Positions 20,501 through 33,500 of a stretch of DNA of 64,000 nt are shown piece after piece. Every line of letters starts with the position of its first letter. Positions within the stretch are counted from its first letter, which is position 1. The notes under the pieces are model-generated. The model was not told the origin of the DNA, searched no databases, and saw only the letters and a list, made by a program, of their open reading frames with translations. The position numbers were made by a program, and so were the translations under genes. Origin of the DNA: Diogma glabrata (Eukaryota; Arthropoda; Insecta; Diptera; Cylindrotomidae); assembly GCA_963693315.1 (NCBI GenBank), contig OY856186.1, positions 286,766,930 through 286,830,929 on the forward strand, in the 5' to 3' direction.

Positions 20501-20740
20501 CATATCAGATGGTGGTAGATCCAGTAGTGAAGGTACTTGGTTTCCTTGATTACGAAGTAAATTGGATAAAAGACTATTTGCTAATGATAATGCATCAGCG
20601 TTCAAACCAGATGATCCTTGATTCATCCCGCCTGAACGGTTTCCACCCATACCATTATCCCAGGGATTCACACTGCGATTAAGTCCTCCGTAGTTGAAAT
20701 TGCTACGATCGTTGCGACGCATATTGTTACGATATGTCAT
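17515..20740 (-). CDS. Pep: Zinc finger protein on ecdysone puffs (Pep-like)
   Basis: Four coding exons (20429-20740, 19569-19735, 17915-19062, 17515-17858) join in phase into 656 residues. Residues 1-104 are a Gly/Asn/Arg/Asp-rich N-terminus. Four C2H2 fingers of the U1/matrin-like type lie at about 191-213 (CHMC...H..H), 266-286, 297-319 and 447-469. Fingers 3 and 4 are separated by a Glu/Ala-rich acidic stretch (about 350-420). The C-terminus is Gly/Asn/Arg-rich (RGG-like, about 628-656). This order matches Drosophila Pep, a nuclear hnRNP-associated protein that binds RNA and ssDNA at active puffs. Introns are 693, 506 and 56 bases. The start is the first ATG of exon 1; it is followed at once by Arg/Asn-rich low-complexity sequence. 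Other C2H2 splicing proteins are possible, but the finger 1-2 linker (SYRL.ANMIRQEAKI) is very Pep-like. Confidence 0.88.
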
Positions 20741-21500
20741 TATACCTCGTCAAGCCGGCTTCGGTTCTGTTCTATTAATTAAAATAAAATATCTTCTTGT
20801 ATCAAAAGCTTTATAGCGACTGGACTCAATGTTAACTTTAGAAAAAACAAAAACTTAAGGCAAACCAGTTATTTGCAAATATACAATTAACAAGTTCTAT
20901 ATATAAAAAAGCATTCCCAATTCAAACATTTCTGATACTGATAAAAAAAGAGGCAGACATTTTGAATGCATTTGTAAGAAATCAATAAATCTCAGTATAT
21001 TATACGTGTTAATATAAAGATGAACAAAATCAGATAATTAAATCAAATTGTATATATATAGTTTTATAATGTTTGCGGTACTTTAATGATAATTGAAATG
21101 CTTGGGAGTTGGTGCTGTGTGCAAATTTTAATGTAAAAGCCGCATTGAGGTCAATAATTTCTATTATATTATGTCTTAAACCTTACCTCTAAATTAAATG
21201 ATTTTCGACAAGAACAAACTTGGAGAAAATAATTTGTTTGTTTTTTAAACTTTAAGAGTTTGAAATCACTTTTTATTAAAAAAATTTATACGGCGTCACT
21301 TTAGTTCACAGAGCTATCACAAAATGATGAACACACTCTTACGTCTGGAGGAGAAATAAAACTAGACAAAGCTTTATCGAATTGATTTATTTTATATTAC
21401 ACCCGTTTTGAAATAGAATGAAGCTATCATCGCTTTATAATTTCCCAAAATATTGCCTACGTTTAAAAATATAGTGACATCTAGTGACTGTTATCATTAC
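20741..21500. other. Pep 5' flank and intergenic region
   Basis: AT-rich. It is likely to hold the Pep 5' UTR and promoter (minus strand), because the next gene in this direction, TrpA1, ends at 21565. No TATA box or other element could be assigned with confidence. Confidence 0.3.
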
Positions 21501-21507
21501 ACAAAAC

Positions 21508-21545
21508 ACATATTTATTTGATTTCACATTTATTATTATTTTTAT
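21508..21545 (-). terminator. TrpA1 poly(A) signals
   Basis: About 20-60 bases beyond the TrpA1 stop, the minus strand reads AATAAA twice (inside ATAATAAATGTG and CAAATAAATATG). These are plausible cleavage and polyadenylation signals. Confidence 0.5.
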
Positions 21546-21564
21546 TAGAAATTTTTTTAATAGA

Positions 21565-24500
21565 TTAAGAAATACTTTTATTGAAACTCATTGAATATTT
21601 TAATTTTTTTCTTATATGAGGTGATGACCAACGGGAGTTTAACGTATTTGTTGATCCTGTTACTCCTAATCCACATAATGGTTTTAAGTCTGTTGGAGAG
21701 ACTCCTTCATCCACATCATCGGCTTCTGTTTTAATTTCCATTTTCTGTAAAAAGATCCAGATTTCCAAATTATTCGCGTACGAATTCTGATACACAAAAT
21801 ACAATACCTGAACAATTAATCGTAATAATAAATGCTGTTGATCCAACGCCATTGTAATATCACGTAGCTTTCGCTTTTGTTTTTGTAGTTCAGTCGAAAG
21901 GTAATCTTCATTGGGATCCAAACACATTTCGATATCTACAATAAATTGTAAAAGTTAAATCAAAGGTATCTCATAATATGAAATTTAATAACCAACTTTT
22001 CGTGTCATCTGTAAATGGATTACAAAACCATTTCCTCAAAACAGAATCAAGAAAACCTAATTTCAGTTTTGTATCATTTGGATATTCAATTAATTCCATT
22101 TTATCAACTTTTTCCAACCACATTTGTGGCAGTTTTCTTTCAAGCTCAGTATGTAGTACAACTTGCATTGCTAAACGTTTCAGTTGTGCATTTCTTCGTA
22201 CTGATTCGATATCTCCAACCGCCAAACCGATGAGTAAATTCATTAACAAAATCGGCATTAAGATCATAAACAAACATAAAATTATGAATGCTGGAATTGG
22301 AAATTGCAATTCTCCGTTATAAAACGGTTGGACGTACGTTCCAACGAAATCCAACTCTCCTAGCATCATCGAAAACGTTCGAATGAGTGACATTGGTATT
22401 GTTGAAAAAGATAAATGATTTACTGGAGGAATTTTAATCTGAAAAATAGACGGTACCAGGTGTATCAGAGAACAATGTTCAATATTTAATTTTAAGACAG
22501 TTATATAGCTAGAAAAATTAATTTACTTCTTCGTTATCAGAATCGGTAACATCTAGGGCAATATGTTGAATTCCATCATCTCCTGAAAAGCTTGTTCCAC
22601 AAGGCTTTTCCTAAAATAATTTTAGAATCAAAATATTTTGGAGAAAACAAGAAAACAGATTACTTACTTTTGAAAGGAGAATGTAAAATGATAATCCGAA
22701 AGCAATTATCAGTATAGAAAAAACTGAAAGAACTTTAATTAAAGTTTGTAGAATTTCCAAAAACATTACAACATAAATTCCAACTTGGTCAAATCTTTGT
22801 AGAAATAATAATAAATTAAACCATGATAAGAAAACCGTTATTGATGCTGCTGAATAATGGGCATCCGTTAATTGCCCATAAACAAAAATTGGTGAGATCA
22901 TAATAATCGATGAGATATATAAAAACCAGGAAACTAAATTGATTGGTTCCAATAAATATTGCCATCTTTGTTGGTAAATTTGTATCATTTCTCTAATTGA
23001 ATTCAATGCAATGTAGACTAGTATCCCAATTCCAGATATCATCATAAATGAATTAATTTGCACATGGTTCTCATATATATTTGGAATAAGTTTTTTAATA
23101 TCATTTGTTGAATTTGTTGTTTTATTGATTAGTTCCTGGAAAAAATAAAAGTATTGGAATAAACTCGTTTTTCGTGTACTTTTACCATCAAAAAGTATAA
23201 ACTGCTATTGGCAATCAAAATTTGATTGAGTGTATATTAGGTCTTAGGATAGCAACGGCTGGCGCCATTATCAATGAGTTATAATTAGACTTTAACGTTC
23301 AGGTATCTTAGTAAAAACTATATGGCAACCATAGTAAAACAATATGGCTTTTCTTTCTTTGTTTGTAAATTGTAGTGGTATGGTATGGTTTCAAGCCACT
23401 TTTTCTATGACTCGTTCTCTATAGAGGACATTTAATTACGAAGGTTGAACCTAACGATGGTTGAACATTGTTTTTAACGCCTATGTAGTTCTGTAATATT
23501 CGGTTTGATATTAACTTGTGTATATATATCCTTACAAAAAATGCAATTACCGAATTTAAAATACTATTACGATTAGAGTTTCTGCTCGAGAAATCCGGTC
23601 TCGAGAAAAAATTGTAATTTTGAACTCTCGAATTCTCGAGAAAAGATATTTCCACATTTTTGAGATTCCCATTTCTCGAGAAAAATTGTGGAGAATCTCG
23701 AAATTTAACAAACCACCATAAATCAATATTATTGTTTTGAGTGTTTTTTTACTAAGCAAAAATTGTTAATGTCAATCTGCATTACTTCTTGATTGTTAAA
23801 TCTAGATGACGATACAAACAGTAATATCTAATCCGAATTTAGGATAATATTGTTATTTGCTATAAATGTATTTGGAAAAACCTATTTTTATTTCTATGGC
23901 AAAATAACCTGAGATCACCAAAATGAAGGCTTTTAATCTAAAGTTTACCATAGCAATTGATGAATGGACAAGCTTCCGCAAGCGTGGATATTTGAACGTA
24001 CATTTGTATTATATTAAAGGAAAACCTAGACCTAGGATTGATGCGAATTAGAGGTTCATATCCTGCTGAAAAAGCCTACAAAAATTATGTGCCAGATATT
24101 GTTTTCACTGCAAGCGATGAGCCACTGTAATCATGGGCAACACCTAGCGATAATGTCAATATTTTATAAAGAAAATGAAGTTAAAAAAAAGTGAAAGTGA
24201 AGTTTCCAATAGTGATTCCGATTCAGTTCTATAACAAAATAACTTTTAGCTGACAATTTAGTATTGAATCAAAATATGAAAATACGAGAAACGATTTCAA
24301 AAATTTGGGTAATTGTATAATTATTTAAAAACTCGCCAGTGCGCAATGCTATTCTGCAAAATTATATAAAAAAATTAAATGAAGAAAAATTACTCCTGGT
24401 TTGCAAAACTAAACGGAATTCTATTGAAACCATGGTTGAACGGTTTTTGCCAGTCATCTCAGCAGTTTAAAAAACTTCATATCTTCTAAATTTAAATCAT

Positions 24501-27500
24501 TTTTGGAATACTAAATAAGATGATGTAGTTGCTTTAAATATTTTGAGTGCCATTGGTTCCACAAAATCAATAAAATCTTTCAACCGTCAGGCTGTTTCAT
24601 TATTATCTGCAGAGGGAATCCTAAAATTTCTATTCAAATCTCTTCGGAAAAACAGTTCAGCTTTAAATTTTTATTTGAAATACAATCTCAAATTTTTAAA
24701 GGAAGAGATAACTCAATAAATTCGTTATTGAAATTTCTTCACAATCCAAAGTCAGTTAGTCAACCCGAAGAAAAAGATTTTTTCTATTTGCTCCGAAAGC
24801 GAAATTATAAAAACTGCAAAAAAATTATCTTGAAGATTATTTAAAGAACCAAAAATTGATTCTCCTAATTACAATGAAAGCATTACATATATCGACGAAT
24901 GATATCAACGAAAGTGAAGAGCTTATATAGCCATCGGACGCAGAATTAGAGGAAAAAGTTGCGTTGAATTAAATTTAGAAGTATTCGTGAGAGTTTGAGA
25001 ATGCAGTCAACAATAAATGACAACTACCGCTCACTATCTAAGGAAATGAATGTATTTGAAGCTACTGGTAAGATAGCTTTCAATTTTGAAGTTCTAAGAA
25101 ACACTATAATATTGATAAAACCTACATACACTGAAAACGAGAGAAATTTTTCTGTATCTGGAAGTTTTGACAGTAAACGGAGAGTTACGTTTCTTGTTAA
25201 AATTAATTTTGAATAATTCTCGAGAATCTCGAGAAATTCAGATAATTATTCCCAATTTCTCGAGAAACACAATTGCTGATAAACTCGGGATTCTCGAATC
25301 TCGAGATTCATAAAAGGTCGAGAAATCAGAAACTCTAATTACGATTCTACATAAACGCAATAAAATTACAAAAAATTCAACTTCAATTTACGATATACCT
25401 ACAATATTTCAAAAATAAAATCAAGGTCATATTCACTTCTTAGAACTTGGGTCGATATGAAATAAAATATATCGAAAATAATTATTACGTAGATTTCTAT
25501 TCTAGATCTTTCTTAGTTTTTTCTACAGTATGCGAAAAATTTTGTAGAATTGTATATAAGAAAAATACCTCTTGCAAAATTAAATTAGTTTTATTTTAGA
25601 TCTACGATAGTAAAGTTATAATTAAAATTGCGATAGTATAAATGGGATGTGAAATTAATTAATTGTAAACAAAAAGTTGTACCGTGCATATAAAATAGTG
25701 TAAATAGAAGTTATTTTAAAATTAGTTTTTGTAAATAAAGTTTTAATTATTATTTAGTACAAATATTTTATGTATTATTTGGGACGCTGTGTACTGGAAA
25801 TTTCTACAATAAACTGTTTATTGTAGAAATTTCAGTACACAGTTTCAGGAGTTGAAAGAATATATTCTAGTTAGGAATATTGTTTGCCGTATTGTTTTCC
25901 TGTTCTTGTGGAACAATTAAGGTGTTTAATACTTAATAAAACCTGGTGTGTTTGCTTTCTAATCAGTGATCGAACTCGGAAGAGATTTGGGAATTGCGTT
26001 TATCGAATTGAGAAAAAGACCAATTCGAAGTAAGGCTAGAAAAACGTATAGCAATATAATTAGTAATAACGTTTTGAATTGAAGTTTGAGGAGAAATGTA
26101 AGAGGCAGGAAAACTATTAAAAGAATTTAATGATCTTTACTTTACACTCAAAAAACAAACAAAGTAAATTTTATAATTTTTTTGAAAATGTGCAACTCGC
26201 AAAATTTTGTAAGCCCACCAAAAATATCGTAAATATAAAAAAAAGTTATTTGAAACCAACACAGATTTATTTGGATTACAAATTATTTTTGGATTTTATA
26301 AAAAAATATTGAGATGCTGATCCGTAGGCTAACTTCACCATAGCTCTCGTGCAAATACCTCAAATACAAGAAACCCACCATCTAATTTGTATAGACAACG
26401 TTTTATGACGCCACCCGCAAGTATATTACGTCTGCTGTATAGCGGCACCACTATATACTAGGAATCAGGAAACCATTACTTAAGAGTGTGTAGTGGGTAA
26501 GTATATTATGTGTAAGTATTTAAATTTGTTTATTATTTTTTGTTTTCTTAAGAAAAAATAAATTTGAACGTGTTTATCTGATATATTAAATGTTATTAGT
26601 CAGTTATCAAATTTCTACATATAGTCAACAGTAGTCCACGCCCTAAATTACTACATTTTTTCACTCCATACCAATTGCTCCATGTTTATAAGTCCTATAT
26701 TCGTCCCTGTATGGAGTACTGCTGTCAAGTTTGGGGTGCTGCCTCTGTTTCCATCTTGGCCCTCTTGGACTCTGTTCAAAAGCGAGCTTTACGAATTGTA
26801 GGTGATCGAACTTTGACATCAAAACTTGATTCCCTACAACATCGTCGCACTGTTGCTGACCTTGTTGTTTTTTACAAATATCGTCATCAGCAGTGCTCAG
26901 ATGAAATCAGCGGCATCATGCCTCAAACTTATTCTTATCCCCGTTCCACTCGGCAATCGGCTGCCGCAACCAGTGAAACGGTAAAGATCCCGCGCTGTCA
27001 TACTGGCAGATCGCAGAGAGACTTCTTTGTCCGAACTGCGTACAAATGGAATAGTTTGCCGGAACACTTAGTCTCAGGTGGCTTCAACCCACAGATGTTT
27101 AAAAAAAGCGTTAATCTACACCTTAGAACGCCAGTTGTTGTGGGACCCAGGTCTAGACCTGGGTCTTAAAAGGTATTTATGTGTTGTTGTGACACATATT
27201 CTAAACCCTATTACACAACACATTTTATTAAAAAAAAAAAAAAAAAAAAAAATATAATCAAGTAAACTGTAAAACAAGTGACATTTTGGCATGTATGTAG
27301 ACTCGATAGTAGTAGACACATTTTTGACGGACAAGGCTACTCTCGCTTTTTAAAACAAATTTCCGCACCTCCATTAATTTAAAACAAAATTGTGGTAATA
27401 AATTTACAAGACCCCGGGTAATCGCCATGTTTCCCAGTTTTCCAAGCGAAAAAGCGGTCGAATCGAGGAAGATGGCAGATATTAAAGTTGTCATACTCGT

Positions 27501-30500
27501 CACAGGACAGGCGGCTCACGAAGTATAAAATATGTGGTAATCATCAAAAGAAAAGGGGCAGAGGCTGCTGACTAATATTATTATCAATTGTGATGTTTCG
27601 TCATATTTGTGCCATTATTTACGCAATAGTTACAAACATTTTTAATAACATCAATCCTGCGTGTTGAACATTTGCTAACATTTGCAAACATAAATTTATT
27701 CATTGGCATTTAAAATAAAAAATAATAGTATTTTAATCAATCAGTGTGTAATGAAATAGTTTATTCTCAAGAAAAATTTTAAAATTTTAAAATTTGAGCG
27801 AGGTACGAGCGAAAAGATTTTTAGTCCGATTAAAATTCTAATTGTTCATTATTTCAGTGGTTAAAATTTTTTGATGATAAAAATTGTTCGAAAAAATAAT
27901 GAAGAATTAGAACTTTAGACGGACTAAAAATCTTTAAAATTAAATATCTCAAGAGCACGAATTAACGCCTCTTTGTAAATTTGATATATTTTAAAGTAAG
28001 GTTAGAACTATATTTAAAAAAAAAGTTAAAATTTAACTGATTTTAAAATTTTTTGTTAATGGAAGTTGTTTGAAAAAATGAAGAATTCGAATTTCCGTCA
28101 TACTAAAAATCTTTAAAATTGTATATCTCAAGAACAAAAATTAACGCCTCTTTGTAAATTTGATGTGTTTTAGAGTAAAGATAGAACTATTTTCAGAAAA
28201 AAATTAATTAAATTCCAATTGATCTTCGACCCTAGCGCCATCTTTAAAAAAGTTTTTTTAATATTTTTATTTTAAAACTAATTATAAAAACAATAAATTA
28301 ATTTTTTCTCAAACGACTAACTAATCATCTATCACGCGAAAAAAAGTTTGATGAAATCGGTATAGCCGTTCTTGAGCAATTTAATTTCAAAGTTACATCG
28401 GATTGGAAGAATTTTCATTTTTCATGCATGTTGGGGTGCCCCCTATGCTCAAACTATGCACTTTAAAAAAAATTTAAAATAAGTCTTATTTTTTATTTTG
28501 TCCATACTACTTATATGCCAAGTTTCAGGAAAATCAAAAATGGTCAAGTTTTCACAACTCTGTCTAGAACACGTTTTTCATCAATATGTAGTTATTTATG
28601 TTACTAGTGGGATAACAGAATTATTACAGTACTCGAGTGTGGAGATTTGCACGAGGTCGTAGACTGAGTCGTGTAATCACACGAGTTGTGAGTTGAGAAT
28701 TGTGTGATGGTGGAAATATAAAGAATGAAACGAATGAGAAGGTCTTGTCAGCTTACTTTGAATATATGTCGAAAAATTACAAATCGTCCAGCCATTGGGC
28801 TTTTTATTCAATGTTGAGAGCAATGATGTCTATGAAGCAAAATGTAGATATTAACCAATATAGCCAATCAGTTGAATTTTTGAAAAGGAAGTTGGAAGGA
28901 TACAGGACCAAGAAGTCAAAAGTATTGACCAAGCACCAGGTTGTGAAGTTTCTAAAAGAAACTGATGATGAAAAAGTTTTGCTAAGCAAAGTAATAAGAT
29001 GCCTAAAATATTTCGACTAGTAATAATGCTATATTCATTTCCAGGTTGCAGTTATTATTGGCCTTGTAGAAAAGAAGAGCTCATGCAGAAAAGAAGATCT
29101 CACCAATTTGCTTTTAGAAAATGTTAAAGATGATTTCCATTTCCTAATTCCTAGCACAAAAAAAAATTTACGGGAATTTTTTGTAACTTGGGAGGAATTG
29201 AGGGAATCAATATGGTGGAAATAGTTCGAAAATATCTTAAACTACGTCCTCAGCATACCGATCTCGGACGATTTTTCGTCGGATACAGAGAAGGATCATG
29301 TATTAAACAGCCTGTTGGCATAAATACTTTTAATGGCATGGCGTAGCGACTAGCGTCCTTTCTAAAATTATTGAATCCTGAAGAGTATACGGGGCATTGC
29401 TTCAGGCGGTCGTCAACTTCGTTGCTTGCAGACTCAGGAGCAGATTTGTTAACTGTAAAGCGCCATGGTGGGAAGAAGTCGAACACAGTCGCTGAAGGAT
29501 ACATTGATATTTGATACATCAATGGAAAATAGAAAGAAGGCAGCCATTAAATTATTAGGTGAATCGAAATCATCAACAACTACGAAAAATTCAATGAAAA
29601 TGAGTTCATCCGGAATAAACTTATCAAGATGTAAGAATTGTGTTATTAAAATTTATAATAAATAACTATTTTTTTTTATAAATCTTTTCAATTTTGACAA
29701 CTTTGTTGTTCATTATTTTTGTAAATAAAAATGCATTAGGCAATGATTTCATTACGTAACTAGTGGTGTAATGAGCTACATTACCTAACTGAAATGACTG
29801 TGAATGAAATCTGTAATAAGTCGTTATCCAATCAGTTGTACAGAATTATAGATAAAAGAATTTTACCGAGAGCAAAATAAATATTTACAGTTTTGTTTAA
29901 AAAAAATTATGTGGAAATTCTTTTTTTCTAACCAAAATTAAATTAAATGAAAAAGACGCGCTAAAAATTAAAATTTCAAATTTCAAATTTCAGTTTACAC
30001 CACCGTATCAAATTTAAAAAGTATGAGGGTGAACACGGCTAGGAAATTTCAATACCTAGAAAATTAGATACTGGTGTAAACTTTGTATTATTTATGAATG
30101 AAGGGAGTAGGATTAGAATACAACTATATACTTACATCTTTTTTAAAATATTTTGATGTAGATTCAAGCTCTCTAATATTTTTCATCAGTTGAGATGAAA
30201 ACATTGTAATTAACATTAAAAACACACTGTAAAACAATAGATTAGCAAGATGAAAATATTTTCCATATGAGTTCCATTTCATTTGCAAATATTTTTGACT
30301 TAACGGATGTGCTAATAATTCCACTCTTCCATGGCTTACCATGGCCTATATTAAAAAGAAAACGAATCATTTAAAATTATTTATATAATCGCAACTAGTT
30401 TATGGATCACTTTGATATAAAGTTACTAAACAGTCTTGAATACGCGATATATAAACACATCCATAACAAACGGGGCGTTATGAGAGGGCGTTATGGGTTT

Positions 30501-33500
30501 TAACGCCCGCTTATAAGACGCTCAAAAATAGCTATTATTATTGTAAATAAGCAAAAATAAGAAAATATTACAGTGGCATTGCATACGTATGTATATTATA
30601 AGTTACAAACACAAATATAAGTTTTAGCAATATTTTACAAACAAATTTTACATATTCCATTAATAAAAACATTTTGACAAACATATTTTATATAATATGT
30701 ACTGCATAAAATATAGTAAATATAATAATATCATTTGCTTTCCACCTTTATATACAGATTTGTTTTCTGATCTCTGAAATTCACAACAAATTTTAAATAT
30801 GTACGTGTAAATTTTAAGGATGCTCGTCTATAGTCCATCATACATAAACTCGTAATTATCTTTATCTACATTTTTATTTTATGTTTGACTTACATTAACT
30901 ACTCCTAGTGGCGTAGGGATCCAGTTAGGATCATTCATATCTATTCTTTTTTGTTCTATTTGTGTTCTTGATTTTTGTAAGGATGCAAAAGAATATTTTA
31001 TCTAAATATAAACAATAAGAAAAAACGTAAAATTTAGCATGCAGACAAATAGTTGACCATTTAAAAAAATTATTAAAAAGCCATTCAATCGAGCTTAGCT
31101 GTAACATTTTATACACGTCCAGACATTGAATAAAAAACAAGAAAATTATATTAAAATCTTACATTTAGAGCTGGTAAAGGTATAGGTTCAAAAATTTGAA
31201 TTGTTTCGCCAGTTTTTCCATCCATTTGTGCGTAAATTGAAGGACATTGTAAGCACGAAAAAGAATATTTGATCTAAAGATTTAGTTTTATTAATTATAG
31301 GTGTTTAAATAAGTTTTTGCTTGACACAATTCTGAAGCTCTGTTAACGATACTCTTGATCAAATAAAATAAAATTTGTATTTCTTATTTTATTCTACCTC
31401 TTAGTTTAGCCCTTAATTTTAATTTACCTATGTGACTCTCACATTGATTCTAATAACTTCGTTCTGACTCTGAAATCAATTACTTCGTACTGACTCTGAT
31501 TTTCATTCTAAATCTAAACCTGACTCTTTGATCGTGAATCTGGCACTAACTCTGGATTACAGTCTGACTTTAATTCTGACTTGAAACTAAAATTACTACT
31601 GTAACTCTAGTTTTGTAAAAAAAAAAAGCTCATTAACTTTAATATTTTTATCCATATGATAACTTAAACTTATTACAACAATACTCCGAAAAGTATCGAG
31701 AATAGAGGAAAAAGCATATATAGAGTTTCAACACCATAACCCTGCCGGCATCTAGTTAAGTTCATAAATACACAAAATACATAATTTTTGAAAACTGTTA
31801 AACATAAAACTGTTATAAGACTGTGTTATAAAACTATATGTTTCCTTTTTTTAACAACACTCACACTCCGACGCGGACTCTAACTCTGAGTCTGATCTAT
31901 CTTAGATCTGAATTTAATTTAATCTATGGTTATGACTGTAAATATGACTGATTCAGAAGTCAGATTTATTCTGTAAAAGTTCAAGATTATTACTCTAACT
32001 TTTATCTGATTCTAAAAGACTGAGAATTTGACCACACGTTTCCCTTGATTTTGAATCACTTTCTGATTTTACTCTGGTTTTGTTTCTGAAGCCAAATTTA
32101 ACAATAACGTTTGCTAAAACTCGGATTTTTATTTTGTATTTGACATTTTTTAAAAGTCATTAAATAATACTTTAATTCTGTTCTAAGCCCTATCATTAAT
32201 TCTAACCTTTATCATGATTTTCTGATTTTCCCCACAAAAAAAGTTTTGATAAATATATACTTACGTAAAAGCTCTTCGAATCTTTTTTACAATTTGCTTT
32301 GGTAATACATTTATCTTGAACAGCTTCAAATACTCTTGGCATGGATGCAATTAATGACAATGTAACACATGGATGTTTTTCAGACTTTAAATACATAATC
32401 TCATTACCTCTGGTATCATGTGTTACCATTGCTAATGCTGCCTCAGGAAACTTATAATGAATTGCATAATCTATAGCGCTCATATCCATGTAATTATAAA
32501 GTAAACGACAATTCAATGATAACAATAAAGAGATAGCTCCTGGCTTATTTTCCATTGTTGCCAAATGAAGTGCAGTGTTCTGTAAAAAGGACAATGTTCA
32601 TACTATAACTAGCAGTAAAAATAAACCGATTATACCCCATCTTTGTCAATTTGATCCAACAGATGTGAATGTACCGAATAAAGTAACTCAACAGTTTGTG
32701 TAAATCCAGACATAGCAGCTAGTTGAAGAGGATTTCGACCATTGTGATCACGATGTAGCAAAGCACCACGATTTAGAAGCAATTGAACGACCTAATAAAA
32801 AAATGAAATGGATTAATTTGTTTGAATTATTTACAATATATATTTCTCTACCCTTGTATGTCCTTGTAATGATGCAATATGTAATGGAGTTAACCCGCCA
32901 CCATCACTTTCATTTATAATAAAAGTTCCCTTTTCAGAATCCAGTAGCTGTCTTACGGTGTTAAACCGTCCATATCGAGCCGCAAAATGCAATGGGCTTT
33001 CGTTATTATTATTTTTCAAATTAATACACGCTCCTAGTCTAATCAAGTTTTCGAGTGATTTTATATGACCTTCACGACTAGCATAATGTAATGGTGAACA
33101 ACCCGCATAATCTTTTTCATTAAGCAGTTCAATTAAATGTTGTTTTGTTTGTGCTTTTTGAACTTCGTCCGCAAATTCTCCTAAACATCCACCATTCATG
33201 ATGACAAGATGTAAAACATTTCTATGATTAACATCTTTTAAACTGATATTTGCACCGGCACGAATTAACGAATTTACTGTTCGCCAACCAGCTCGTGACG
33301 CGGCTAATAATAATGGTGATCGTCTCTCTTTATCCAATGCATTTATATCTGCTCCTTCTTTTACTAGGTACGCTACAATCTCGGGATGATCAAACATGGA
33401 TGCGCAATGTAGTGGTGTCATCTTTTGTACATCCGTACAAGTTAAACTTAAGCGTTTTTCATTTGGTTGCATTGCAAACATTAATTTTACAATTTCAATT

